Shown here one piece after another: positions 52,484 through 59,961 of a stretch of 64,000 nucleotides of DNA. The DNA lies in NCBI GenBank assembly GCA_934692675.1, contig CAKUUD010000002.1, positions 62,001 to 126,000 on the forward strand, given 5' to 3'. Source of the DNA: an uncultured Eubacteriales bacterium (GTDB taxonomy: Bacteria > Bacillota > Clostridia > Oscillospirales > Acutalibacteraceae). Numbering within the stretch: the stretch's first letter is position 1; each line of letters opens with the position of its first letter. A model generated the notes under the pieces. It saw only the letters and a list, made by a program, of their open reading frames with translations, searched no databases and had not been told where the DNA came from. A program made the position numbers and the translations under genes.

Positions 52484-53065
52484 ATGAATTTTAATGATTT
52501 TGAAAATATAAAAAAGTTTATCCGAAAAATATTATCTCGTGAAAATCGCAAGGGGCTGGTGGTTGGTGTAGGAATCTTAGGAATGATGTTGATTGGCTTT
52601 TCGGGATTTTCAGGGAAGAGCATTAAATCAGTTTCATCTTCCAAAATTGATAGCAAACATACCACCGAAGTAAAAAGAGAAAAATTAGAAAAAAATTTAG
52701 AAAATATTGTGTCAAGCATCCACGGAGCAGGGAAGTCAAAGGTTTTAATCACTTTTGAAAATTCTTCTGAAACCGTGTATGCAACTGAAGAAAGAAAAAA
52801 TAAAGAAGAATCCGAAGACAAAGCCGGTGGAGAAGTTACTCGAAAAAAAGAAAGCAATGACTGTGAGAAAAAATATATTACAGTTAAAGATTCAGAGGGC
52901 ACAGAACATGCTCTGGCCGTTACTGAAATTGAACCCAAAATCAAGGGAGTTATTATAGCATGTGCTGGAGGTGATAATCCCGTGGTAAAGAAAAGAATTA
53001 TAGAAGCAGCCACCACAGCTCTTAGCATACCTTCCAGAAGGGTATGCGTCACAAAATCCAGTTAG
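52484..53065 (+). CDS. spoIIIAG: Stage III sporulation protein AG
   Basis: A 193-residue bitopic protein with a transmembrane helix at about residues 25-43 (GLVVGVGILGMMLIGFSG) and an extracellular ring-building-motif domain. The insertion between its two halves (rich in Glu/Lys, residues 95-125) corresponds to the beta-barrel insertion of known SpoIIIAG rings. KGVIIACAGGDNPVVKKRI is the conserved C-terminal motif. GGAGG precedes the ATG. Confidence 0.94.
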   Translation: MNFNDFENIKKFIRKILSRENRKGLVVGVGILGMMLIGFSGFSGKSIKSVSSSKIDSKHTTEVKREKLEKNLENIVSSIHGAGKSKVLITFENSSETVYATEERKNKEESEDKAGGEVTRKKESNDCEKKYITVKDSEGTEHALAVTEIEPKIKGVIIACAGGDNPVVKKRIIEAATTALSIPSRRVCVTKSS

Positions 53066-53115
53066 GTAGAAAAAATATTTAATATTAATAATTTTAAAAT
53101 TGGGGGAAACAAAAA

Positions 53116-53682
53116 ATGAAATTTCACAAACGTCAACTTGTTTTAGCATCTTTGGTAACAGCTTTAGGAGTAGCAGTTTATTTGAATTGGCAATTTTCCG
53201 ATACAAAAGGAATCAGTGCTTCAAACGTGTTAGAATCGACTCGCGAACTCGGAGAGGCTAGATATGTTAACAGTTCAAATTTAGAGGATTCTGAAGATAA
53301 AGAAAATCCGTCCAAGACCTTATCCAAAGAAACTACAGAGTTTTTTGACCAAGCTGAAGAAAATCGTAAAAAATCCAGAGAAGAAAGCGAAGAAAAGTTA
53401 AAAGATTTAATGTCTGACTCAAAACTTTCCGAAGAAATGAAAAAAGAAATAAAGGATAGGTTGGATGATATCTCTCAGAATATCCAAAAAGAATCTAATA
53501 TAGAAAATTTAATACGAGCCAAAGGATTTGGAAAATGTATAGTTTCTTTGCAAAACGGAGAATGCAGTGTGATTGTTAGTCCAAAAACTTTAAATGAAAG
53601 CTCGGTTATAATAATAAGGGACATCGTTTCTGGGCAAGCGGGTATAAATTTTGAAAAAATAAAAATTACAGAGTCCAAATAG
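53116..53682 (+). CDS. spoIIIAH: Stage III sporulation protein AH
   Basis: A 188-residue bitopic protein whose forespore-facing domain binds SpoIIQ in B. subtilis. A transmembrane segment (residues 5-22) is followed by a long charged coiled-coil linker and the YscJ/FliF-like ring-building motif near the C-terminus. GGGGG lies before the ATG at 53116. It is last in the operon, before a strong terminator. SpoIIQ itself is not in this window. Confidence 0.92.
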   Translation: MKFHKRQLVLASLVTALGVAVYLNWQFSDTKGISASNVLESTRELGEARYVNSSNLEDSEDKENPSKTLSKETTEFFDQAEENRKKSREESEEKLKDLMSDSKLSEEMKKEIKDRLDDISQNIQKESNIENLIRAKGFGKCIVSLQNGECSVIVSPKTLNESSVIIIRDIVSGQAGINFEKIKITESK

Positions 53683-53696
53683 ATAATAAAAAATAT

Positions 53697-53735
53697 AGCA
53701 TCTCAAGAACAATATTCTTGAAGATGCTTTTTAAT
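53697..53735. terminator. Terminator between spoIIIAH and nif3
   Basis: AGCATCT-CAAGAA (53697-53709) pairs with TTCTTG-A-AGATGCT (53715-53728), one bulged base, followed by T5. The opposite strand also has a partial U tract, so it may serve both convergent units. Confidence 0.75.
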
Positions 53736-53739
53736 TATT

Positions 53740-54504
53740 TTACGCGTAATTTATATTGTCTGTGCAAGTTTTGCTTGAAAATATTTCTATTTCGGGGAAA
53801 CTTGAGATGAGCTCATTTTTCAGCGGCTCAATAACCACGTTTTCTGTTTTGAAATGTCCCGCGTCTAATATCATTATAGGGAGCCCGTTAGCGGCTAATA
53901 TTTGACTGTGCTTAATTTCTCCTGTCACGAGTGCATCGGCGCCTTTTAAATACGCTTTCTCGTAGAATTCTCCTCCCGAACCTGAACAGACAGCTACTTT
54001 TTGGATTTTTTTATCCGATTTTGTGTATCTTATTCCATCACAGTTAAGAGATTTTTTTACATGTAAAGCAAATTCTTTATCGGTTAGCTCGGTGTCCAAA
54101 TTTCCCACCATTCCTATAGGCAAATCATCTTCATATGCTAAGGTTATTAAATTTTTTAGACCGATTGATTTTGCAAGGTGGAAATTTACTCCTTTTTCAG
54201 CTACATCTAAGTTTGTGTGAGCGCATATTACATTAATATTATTTTTACAAATTAAATCCGGAATGCTTTCAAATTCGATTTTTTTTAAAGCGTTAAATAT
54301 AACCGGGTGATGACTTATTATTAAGTTTGCACCAAGATTCGCAGCTTCTTTTATTACATTTTTTGTTACATCTAGAGCAACAAGTGCTTTTTTTACTTCA
54401 TTATTTATACTCCCGATTAAAAGCCCGCAATTATCAAATTTCATTGATTTTTCAAACGGGGCAATTCCATCTATGAACTGAAATATGTCTTTTACTCTAA
54501 TCAC
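53740..54504 (-). CDS. Nif3-like dinuclear metal-centre protein
   Basis: A 254-residue Nif3/YqfO-family protein (annotated elsewhere as GTP cyclohydrolase 1 type 2; the true reaction is unclear). Metal-binding histidines are in NLIISHHPVIF and ICAHTNLDVA near the middle and ILDAGHFKTE near the C-terminus, and VTGEIKHSQI is the conserved Glu region. It is the short form without the central PII-like insertion of YqfO. GTG 54504 follows AAGGAG. It overlaps trmK by eight bases; trmK (yqfN) and yqfO are also neighbours in B. subtilis. Confidence 0.9.
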   Translation of the reverse strand: MIRVKDIFQFIDGIAPFEKSMKFDNCGLLIGSINNEVKKALVALDVTKNVIKEAANLGANLIISHHPVIFNALKKIEFESIPDLICKNNINVICAHTNLDVAEKGVNFHLAKSIGLKNLITLAYEDDLPIGMVGNLDTELTDKEFALHVKKSLNCDGIRYTKSDKKIQKVAVCSGSGGEFYEKAYLKGADALVTGEIKHSQILAANGLPIMILDAGHFKTENVVIEPLKNELISSFPEIEIFSSKTCTDNINYA

Positions 54505-55207
54505 GGCTATTTCTCCTTTTTAATATGTTCGAAAGATAAGTATGTATTTCATCAAAGTATCGTTCTTTTTTAAAGTTGCATTCTGCGTGCGCTCCAATTT
54601 TATGATTTTCTATATTTTTAATTTGTTTTTTTATTAATTCAAAAGCATGTTCATCTAAATTTTTTTCAAGTTTTCCTATGTACAATTCGTGTGCAAGAGG
54701 GGCATATATTTTGCCTGTGAAACGAGCATCAATTATCAGATAGGATTTTCCGGAACATTTTACGGCTATTTCATTTTGTATTTCGTAACCGTTTGAAAAT
54801 AAAAACTCGTGTAATTTTTCTTCGTATTTCATCGGATTTAAGATGAATCTTTTTGTATGTTTATTTTCCCATGAGCAATCACGTAGTATGTTTGATATCA
54901 TATTGCCGCCCATGCCTGCTATTATGATTTCATCGGCTTCATTTTCTTTTATGTTCAAAAAGCCGTCCGAAAGTCGAGTTTCGATGTCTTTTTCGAATCC
55001 ATAACTTTTTATATTTTTTTCTGCGTTTTTTAGTGGCCCTTCTCCAATATCACACGCAATGGCGTGAGAAATTTTTCTTTGCAGCATCAAATATATGGGA
55101 ATATAAGCGTGGTCGGTACCTATATCGGCAATTTTTGAACCACAAGATACTAAATCTGCACACTTTTTTAGTCTGTTACTTATTTTAGGGTTTTTTATTT
55201 CGTTCAT
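54497..55207 (-). CDS. trmK: tRNA (adenine-22-N1)-methyltransferase TrmK
   Basis: SAM-dependent methyltransferase making m1A22 in bacterial tRNAs. The SAM-binding motif is KIADIGTDHAYIPIYLM, followed by ACDIGEGPLKNAEKNI, and IIAGMGGNMI matches the catalytic loop of the family. The C-terminal part is a helical coiled coil. It has 236 residues. In B. subtilis the gene (yqfN) likewise precedes the nif3-like yqfO and lies near rpoD. rpoD is not visible here. Confidence 0.92.
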   Translation of the reverse strand: MNEIKNPKISNRLKKCADLVSCGSKIADIGTDHAYIPIYLMLQRKISHAIACDIGEGPLKNAEKNIKSYGFEKDIETRLSDGFLNIKENEADEIIIAGMGGNMISNILRDCSWENKHTKRFILNPMKYEEKLHEFLFSNGYEIQNEIAVKCSGKSYLIIDARFTGKIYAPLAHELYIGKLEKNLDEHAFELIKKQIKNIENHKIGAHAECNFKKERYFDEIHTYLSNILKRRNSRD

Positions 55208-55241
55208 TTATAAATATCACCATAGTATAATTTTATTTTTG

Positions 55242-55280
55242 ATAAAAAATTAAAAGCTACGATATAAACGTAGCTTTTAA
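55242..55280 (-). terminator. Terminator after the zinc-ribbon gene
   Basis: TTAAAAGCTACG and CGTAGCTTTTAA (55280-55269 and 55261-55250) form a perfect 12-bp stem with a 7-base loop, followed on the minus strand by TTTTTTATC. Confidence 0.85.
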
Positions 55281-55300
55281 ATTCAAAGAGTCGGGAAATA

Positions 55301-55588
55301 TTATTGATCTCCGTTTTCTTCTTTCATTTTCGCAAAGCATTCGCTGCAATAAACAGGACGATCTTCACGTGGTTTGAAAGGAACCTTAGCTTCTCCGCCG
55401 CAGTTAGCACATTCTGCTATAAAGATTTCGCGATCTTGTTTGCTTGAGTTTTTACGAGCATCTCTGCAAGATTTGCATCTTTGCGGCTCGTTAACGAAAC
55501 CTTTCTCAGCGTAGAATTCTTGTTCGCCTGCTGTAAAAACGAATTCGTTTCCACATTCTTTGCAGGTTAGAGTTTTGTCTTCGTACAT
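55301..55588 (-). CDS. Zinc-ribbon protein with four CxxC pairs
   Basis: A 95-residue protein with two zinc-ribbon modules: TCKECGNEF plus RCKSCRD, and ECANCGGEA plus YCSECFA. The segment FTAGEQEFYAEKGFVNEPQRC is a hallmark of a clostridial zinc-ribbon (CxxC_CxxC) family of unknown function, possibly nucleic-acid-associated. The ATG at 55588 follows GAGGT. The gene is transcribed from a promoter that also covers a tRNA-like element 33 bases upstream. Confidence 0.8.
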   Translation of the reverse strand: MYEDKTLTCKECGNEFVFTAGEQEFYAEKGFVNEPQRCKSCRDARKNSSKQDREIFIAECANCGGEAKVPFKPREDRPVYCSECFAKMKEENGDQ

Positions 55589-55621
55589 GATGTATACCTC
55601 GATTCTTGGAATATAATGTTT

Positions 55622-55689
55622 TGCCCTAGGACGGGTTCGCACCGACACCTCTGATTTACAACGCTCTGCTATACTAAGCTACTTGGGCA
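55622..55689 (-). other. tRNA-like element with defective anticodon arm
   Basis: A 68-base sequence with a clear tRNA layout on the minus strand. Acceptor is GCCCAAG/CTAGGGC (one A-A mismatch) with discriminator A. D arm is GCTT/GAGC, and T arm is GTCGG-TGCGAAC-CCGTC (one U-U mismatch, T55 replaced by G). Between D and T arms only about 16 bases remain: an anticodon-loop-like TTGTAAA (GTA, Tyr) and a 3' stem strand TCAGA, but the matching 5' strand is missing. No CCA is encoded, unlike the two intact tRNAs. Probably a decayed or repurposed tRNA. Confidence 0.55.
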
Positions 55690-55709
55690 TATATTTTCCA
55701 ACCTAGTCA

Positions 55710-55738
55710 AGTATATATGAAGTCAAAAAATAAGTCAA
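55710..55738 (-). promoter_or_regulatory. Promoter for the tRNA-like element and zinc-ribbon gene
   Basis: On the minus strand TTGACT (55738-55733), a 17-base spacer and TATACT (55715-55710). The predicted start near 55703 is about 14 bases before the 5' end of the tRNA-like sequence. TTGACT occurs three times in this stretch. Confidence 0.65.
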
Positions 55739-55852
55739 CAATTTTTATAATTTTTATATATAAATTGTTTAGTATGTAGAGCTTGGACCAAAAAAATGAC
55801 TCATAATTTTAAAGTATATTATTATTTTTTAGATTTTATAACTCAAATTTTA

Positions 55853-56728
55853 CTAAATTTTAGCTGTAATTGTAATAATTGTTGAGCCAGGTTTTGTTGT
55901 TATTGCACCATTATTTTCGTCCTGTATAAAATTCGCAGGAGGTATTGATAACGAAAAGTCACTTCCGTAAGAAGGTATTTTTATTTCTCCATTTATATAA
56001 GAGTAATTTTTGGAGCTTAATGCATCAGAATTTACCGAAACATTCAAATTTAAAGGAGCGGGACTGAATGTATCGCTAAAAGCAACATTTTTAGCTTCTA
56101 TGTTTCCATAATTATATAGTATAAAGTTATAAGTAATTATCTCTCCTGAAGTAATCGAATTTGGGTACATGTATTTTATAAGAGTTACATCTGCTTTTTC
56201 CTTAACGTATATAGTATCAGAAGATTCTATATTATTTATCATTCCATCATAAGTTAGCGATGAAGTGCTTTTTAAAGAAGAGCCGGTGCTCAGTTCTGCG
56301 TTTTTATTTACCCTAGTGCTGTAAAAAATCAAAGCATTGGAAAGTGCCGGTATTTCTTCTAAATTAAAAATAATTTTATCAGCGAGCACTTCGGCTTCTA
56401 TATCAGAAAAAAATTTACCGCCTATATAAAGTTTTGAAGTTCCTTCATAGGAAAGAGGGGTGATAGTTTTTTGTGAAATTCCTGAATTTATAGTGTATGA
56501 AGCCAAGTCGTTGATTACCTTTATATTTTTTATACACCTGCTGCTGTTATTTATAATAGAAAGAATGTATGTGATTGTATCATTTGAAGAATATGAATTT
56601 TCAACTGAAGATAAATCTATATTTACCGAGTCTTGTAAAGTTGCAAACGCTGTATTAGATAGAACCTCTTCTTTGCTGGAACCATATTCAAAAGTAAGTG
56701 AAGCAAAATTTGAAATTTGAGTGGGCAT
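55853..56728 (-). CDS. DUF11-domain protein
   Basis: A 291-residue protein of the clostridial type that opens with ISNFASLTFEYGSS and ASNTA-like 'SNTAFATLQDSV'. Two Ig-like DUF11 repeats follow: about residues 35-145 (NDTITYILSIINNSSRCIKNI) and 175-280 (GEIITYNFILYNYGNIEAKNV). DUF11 repeats occur in bacterial surface and spore-associated proteins. Here there is no signal peptide, membrane helix or wall anchor. A weak GGAGG lies upstream. It is a stand-alone gene. Confidence 0.75.
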   Translation of the reverse strand: MPTQISNFASLTFEYGSSKEEVLSNTAFATLQDSVNIDLSSVENSYSSNDTITYILSIINNSSRCIKNIKVINDLASYTINSGISQKTITPLSYEGTSKLYIGGKFFSDIEAEVLADKIIFNLEEIPALSNALIFYSTRVNKNAELSTGSSLKSTSSLTYDGMINNIESSDTIYVKEKADVTLIKYMYPNSITSGEIITYNFILYNYGNIEAKNVAFSDTFSPAPLNLNVSVNSDALSSKNYSYINGEIKIPSYGSDFSLSIPPANFIQDENNGAITTKPGSTIITITAKI

Positions 56729-57024
56729 TAATTATACCTCCGTTGTGAGTGGATTTTATGGTTTTTAATTTCGGGAAAATCCCTGCTATTTCCAATATAT
56801 TCAAAGAACCGAGAAAGTGATAAACCTAAAAATCTAATGTAATTTTTTGTAATCAAAATGTAAACTTTGGATTTTTACGTTTTGCACAAATAAAATATTA
56901 AAATATGGTGAAAAAAATCCAAATGATAGAAAAAATTAGATGATAGTTGAATAAAACTGTATAAAATCACAAATAGCAAACATAACGAATTGTAAAAATA
57001 ACCAATTTTTTTAATTTTGCTGGC
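56729..57024. other. AT-rich intergenic region with nothing recognised
   Basis: About 300 bases between divergent genes. No open frame, RNA gene, riboswitch or terminator could be recognised. The promoter at 57025 and its leader follow. Confidence 0.5.
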
Positions 57025-57053
57025 TTGACAAAGTGCAAAATGTTTAATATCAT
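57025..57053 (+). promoter_or_regulatory. Promoter of the G5/3D cell-wall protein gene
   Basis: TTGACA (57025-57030), a 17-base spacer and TATCAT (57048-57053). The leader of about 97 bases can form an 8-bp stem, CAAGGTTA (57084-57091) with TAACCTTG (57125-57132), just before AGGAGG. Confidence 0.7.
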
Positions 57054-57156
57054 GCTAAGTAGGAGTTGATTAAACGACTGCTACAAGGTTACAAATTTGG
57101 AACAAATAAATACTTTTTAAGTTTTAACCTTGAAAGTAAATACATAGGAGGTATGT

Positions 57157-58335
57157 ATGAAAATTAGCACAAAAAAAGAAATCAACAAACAAATAAAGAA
57201 AGTAATTGCCTTGGGGGTAATGGGAACTATTTGTACTGTTTCTGTTTTTTCTATGGGAACCTTTTCACATGAGGTTACAGTTGATGTAGATAGCAGTATT
57301 AAAACTTCTCATACTTTTAATACAGATACTTATAAAATTTTGGAACAGATGGGCATAGGAGTTTCAGAAAGCGATACCGTTAATAGAAAAGACGGAGATA
57401 ACGGTGACATAAAACTTGAAGTAAAAAGAGCTTTTAGCGTACCTGTTTCAAAGGGCGAAGAAGAAGTCTTTGTAATGATTTCTTCTGGCACCGTAAAAGA
57501 TGCTATCGAAAAATCTGGTATTGCTTTGGGCGACAATGATTTGGTGAATTATCCTTTGAATGAAGGTTTAAATTCAGAAATGAAAATTGTAATTACTCCT
57601 AGAGTTGAAATTAAGGTTAATTTTGGCGGCGAAGAGAAAAATTGTTTCGTCCCTCTTGGAAAAGTAAGCGAGGCCATTGATTACTTAGGCATCAAACTTG
57701 CTTCTACCGACATTGTAAGTTCAGATATAGACTCTGATGTTTATGATGGAATGAATTTAACTATAAATAAAGTTGAGTATCGTGAAGTAACAAAAAAAGA
57801 AGAAATTCCATTTGATACAGTAGTTAAGTACAGTAATTTGGTAAGCGGAAATGATTCTGAGGTTAAATCAACAGGTAAAAAAGGTGAAAGAGAAATAGTT
57901 GTAAGAGAAAAAGTTGTTGACGGCGTTGTAACAGAATCCCAAGAAATCAGCAATGAAGTTGTTGTAGCTCCGGTTGACGAGGTTATTTTGAAAAATTCTG
58001 GTGCATCTTCTTCAAAGCCTTTACCGAGTGATGATAAATCTTGCAAAAATGTTTTGGCAGGTTCTGCGACAGCCTATACAGCAGAATCCGGTGCAAGAAC
58101 TTCCACAGGCGCTGTGCCGACGCAAGGTGTTACTGTAGCTGTAAATCCTGATGTAATACCATATGGCAAAAAACTCCTTATAAAATCCACAGATGGTTCT
58201 TTTGTATGGCATGGAATAGCTCAAGATACAGGCGGAGCTTTAAAAAGAGGAAGCGCACTAGTGGATATTTACATGGATTCCAAAGTGGACTGCATAAAAT
58301 TTGGAAGAAAAAGAGTTAATGTATATTTCGAATAA
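57157..58335 (+). CDS. Secreted G5- and 3D-domain cell-wall protein (YabE/Rpf-like)
   Basis: A 392-residue exported protein. It has a transmembrane signal segment (about residues 16-36), ubiquitin-like DUF348 repeats between about 40 and 205, a G5 domain (about 210-285) ending REIVVREKVVDGVV, and a C-terminal 3D domain (about 300-392) with ATAYTAESGARTSTG, VNPDVIPYGKKL, AQDTGGALKRG and VDIYMDS. The 3D domain is a double-psi barrel lytic-transglycosylase-type domain with three conserved aspartates. Such proteins act in wall turnover and spore outgrowth. AGGAGG precedes the ATG. Confidence 0.9.
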   Translation: MKISTKKEINKQIKKVIALGVMGTICTVSVFSMGTFSHEVTVDVDSSIKTSHTFNTDTYKILEQMGIGVSESDTVNRKDGDNGDIKLEVKRAFSVPVSKGEEEVFVMISSGTVKDAIEKSGIALGDNDLVNYPLNEGLNSEMKIVITPRVEIKVNFGGEEKNCFVPLGKVSEAIDYLGIKLASTDIVSSDIDSDVYDGMNLTINKVEYREVTKKEEIPFDTVVKYSNLVSGNDSEVKSTGKKGEREIVVREKVVDGVVTESQEISNEVVVAPVDEVILKNSGASSSKPLPSDDKSCKNVLAGSATAYTAESGARTSTGAVPTQGVTVAVNPDVIPYGKKLLIKSTDGSFVWHGIAQDTGGALKRGSALVDIYMDSKVDCIKFGRKRVNVYFE

Positions 58336-58342
58336 TTAATTT

Positions 58343-58382
58343 AAGAGCCTTTCAGTTAATCGAAAGGCTCTTAGCTTTTTTA
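58343..58382 (+). terminator. Intrinsic terminator after the G5/3D gene
   Basis: AAGAGCCTTTC (58343-58353) pairs perfectly with GAAAGGCTCTT (58362-58372) across an 8-base loop, followed by AGCTTTTTT. Confidence 0.85.
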
Positions 58383-58403
58383 ATATAAAGATATTTGCGC
58401 TTT

Positions 58404-59537
58404 TTAGCGTGAATATTTTTTTGTTTTATAATTTACACAAATTACAAAGTACAACGCCAGTATGACCAGAAGAACACTACCTAAATTTGTGCAAGACAAA
58501 GATATTTGAGGCGTCTGTGCAGTGTTCAAAAACGTAGGGGAATAGTATGGGAAAATATTCATCACCATTGGAACAAACAAAACAGTAAGGAGCCCATTTA
58601 GCAGTCTATATACGGTGAATTTTATAAAATTGAAATCATCTTCTCCAAAGATTGATTTTATTTGAAGATGAGCGCAAATGCCACCGAACCCTACGGCAAA
58701 AAAGATTATTCCGGTAGGCGCACTTTTGTATATTACTTCATTGCACCCCGAAGTCATCTCCAGTATAGAAATAAAAATTGTACGGAAGTTGTTTATGGAG
58801 TCGTTTGAAGTAAAAAAATGATTTAAAATATCCTTTGTAAGGAGTGAAGATTTTAAAATTTCAATTAATGTGTAAAAAACTACTATCAAGGCGCTCATAA
58901 CAATTATCGATTTTGAAGTATCTGAACATGATTTTATGAGCGAATCCGATATGTTTGGCTTTTTATTTTTGCTTACATTTTCATTAAAGTAAAAATTTAA
59001 ATTTTTTTGCCTTGCAAGTATCCCTGAGATTATTCCAATAGAAAGCGATAAAACTACCTGCACAATAAAAATGAGGCACCCTAATTTATAATTTTTTAAA
59101 AGAATATTTCCTACTATTTCTATAATAAAAGCTGGGCCTGCGTTAACCGAAAATGTCATCAGCCGGTTTAATTGTTCGGTATTTATCTCTTTGGATTCAT
59201 AGAGACTTTTTGCGCCGCGAGCTCCTACAGGATATCCTCCGATTAAGCTTAAAATTATAATCGGAGCAGTGCACCCGGGGAGGTAAAATAAAAATTTGGT
59301 TACAGGGTTTAAAATTTTTGACAAGTTTTGGGTAGCTCCCGAATTTACAATGAACGATGTAAATATCATAAAAATAAAAAGTGAGGGAACAAGGGTGTTT
59401 ACGCAGTATAATATTCCTTTATGAGCGCCCAAAGATGCCACAGAAGTATTTGAAATTATTCCTATCAGGATAAAAATCATAATTATTAAAGGTAAACTAT
59501 TTTTTAGATTTTTGATATTTTTTAAATAATATTTCAT
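58404..59537 (-). CDS. ylbJ: Sporulation integral membrane protein YlbJ (SpoVV)
   Basis: A 377-residue polytopic protein with nucleoside-recognition (Gate) domains. In B. subtilis YlbJ/SpoVV sits in the outer forespore membrane and is required for moving dipicolinic acid from mother cell to forespore. Conserved elements: LVPSLFIFMIFTSFI, LSLIGGYPVGARGAKSLYE and FSVNAGPAFIIEIVGN. The gene is in the minus orientation between a wall protein and yqfC. No convincing sigma-E promoter was placed. Confidence 0.92.
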   Translation of the reverse strand: MKYYLKNIKNLKNSLPLIIMIFILIGIISNTSVASLGAHKGILYCVNTLVPSLFIFMIFTSFIVNSGATQNLSKILNPVTKFLFYLPGCTAPIIILSLIGGYPVGARGAKSLYESKEINTEQLNRLMTFSVNAGPAFIIEIVGNILLKNYKLGCLIFIVQVVLSLSIGIISGILARQKNLNFYFNENVSKNKKPNISDSLIKSCSDTSKSIIVMSALIVVFYTLIEILKSSLLTKDILNHFFTSNDSINNFRTIFISILEMTSGCNEVIYKSAPTGIIFFAVGFGGICAHLQIKSIFGEDDFNFIKFTVYRLLNGLLTVLFVPMVMNIFPYYSPTFLNTAQTPQISLSCTNLGSVLLVILALYFVICVNYKTKKYSR

Positions 59538-59612
59538 TTTTTATCACCCTTTAAAATATATATGAATTAGAAAACTACTTTTATTTATTAAATCTCGAAT
59601 TAAAATTTTTCA

Positions 59613-59620
59613 CATACAAA
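59613..59620 (+). promoter_or_regulatory. Possible sigma-E -10 element before yqfC
   Basis: CATACAAA matches the sigma-E -10 consensus well, 18 bases before the yqfC ATG, and yqfC is a sigma-E-type gene. However, no good sigma-E -35 lies 13-15 bases upstream and the spacing to the start codon is short. Confidence 0.25.
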
Positions 59621-59637
59621 AGGGCGGTGACTTATAT

Positions 59638-59922
59638 ATGGGGAAAAAATCTTCTTTTCAAAAGGCTAGACAGCTATTATCAGATTGGAATAAGTCGCCT
59701 CTTGTTGACATGTTGAGTCCAACACGGATTGAGTTTAAAAGTAATAAAGAAGTCATTGTAGAGGGCTGTAAAAGCATTGACCAATATGATGAAAACATGG
59801 TCAAAATAAAAGTTACAAAAATGACGATTTTGTTTTTTGGAAGGAATTTAGAACTTAAATGTATGACCTCAGATTCGCTTGTTATTTATGGATTTATTAC
59901 ATCGGTGGAGTTTGTTACGTAA
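59638..59922 (+). CDS. yqfC: Sporulation protein YqfC
   Basis: A 94-residue protein of the YabP/YqfC family, found in endospore formers and sigma-E controlled in B. subtilis. Core is SPTRIEFKSNKEVIVEGCKSI followed by VKIKVTKMTILFFG and LVIYGFITSVEF. AGGGCGGTG precedes the ATG. It is followed by yqfD, as in B. subtilis, where YqfD is needed for sporulation. Confidence 0.9.
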   Translation: MGKKSSFQKARQLLSDWNKSPLVDMLSPTRIEFKSNKEVIVEGCKSIDQYDENMVKIKVTKMTILFFGRNLELKCMTSDSLVIYGFITSVEFVT

Positions 59923-59961
59923 TGAATAAAAAATAAGATATTAAGAGAGGTGAAACAAATC

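Noticed and set aside
52459..53052. 197-codon frame on the minus strand opposite spoIIIAG
   Set aside because: Antisense to a conserved sporulation gene, with no ribosome binding site or recognisable domain.
57054..57156. c-di-AMP (ydaO) riboswitch before the 3D-domain gene
   Set aside because: The leader is about 100 bases and lacks the conserved core elements; only a simple stem is visible.
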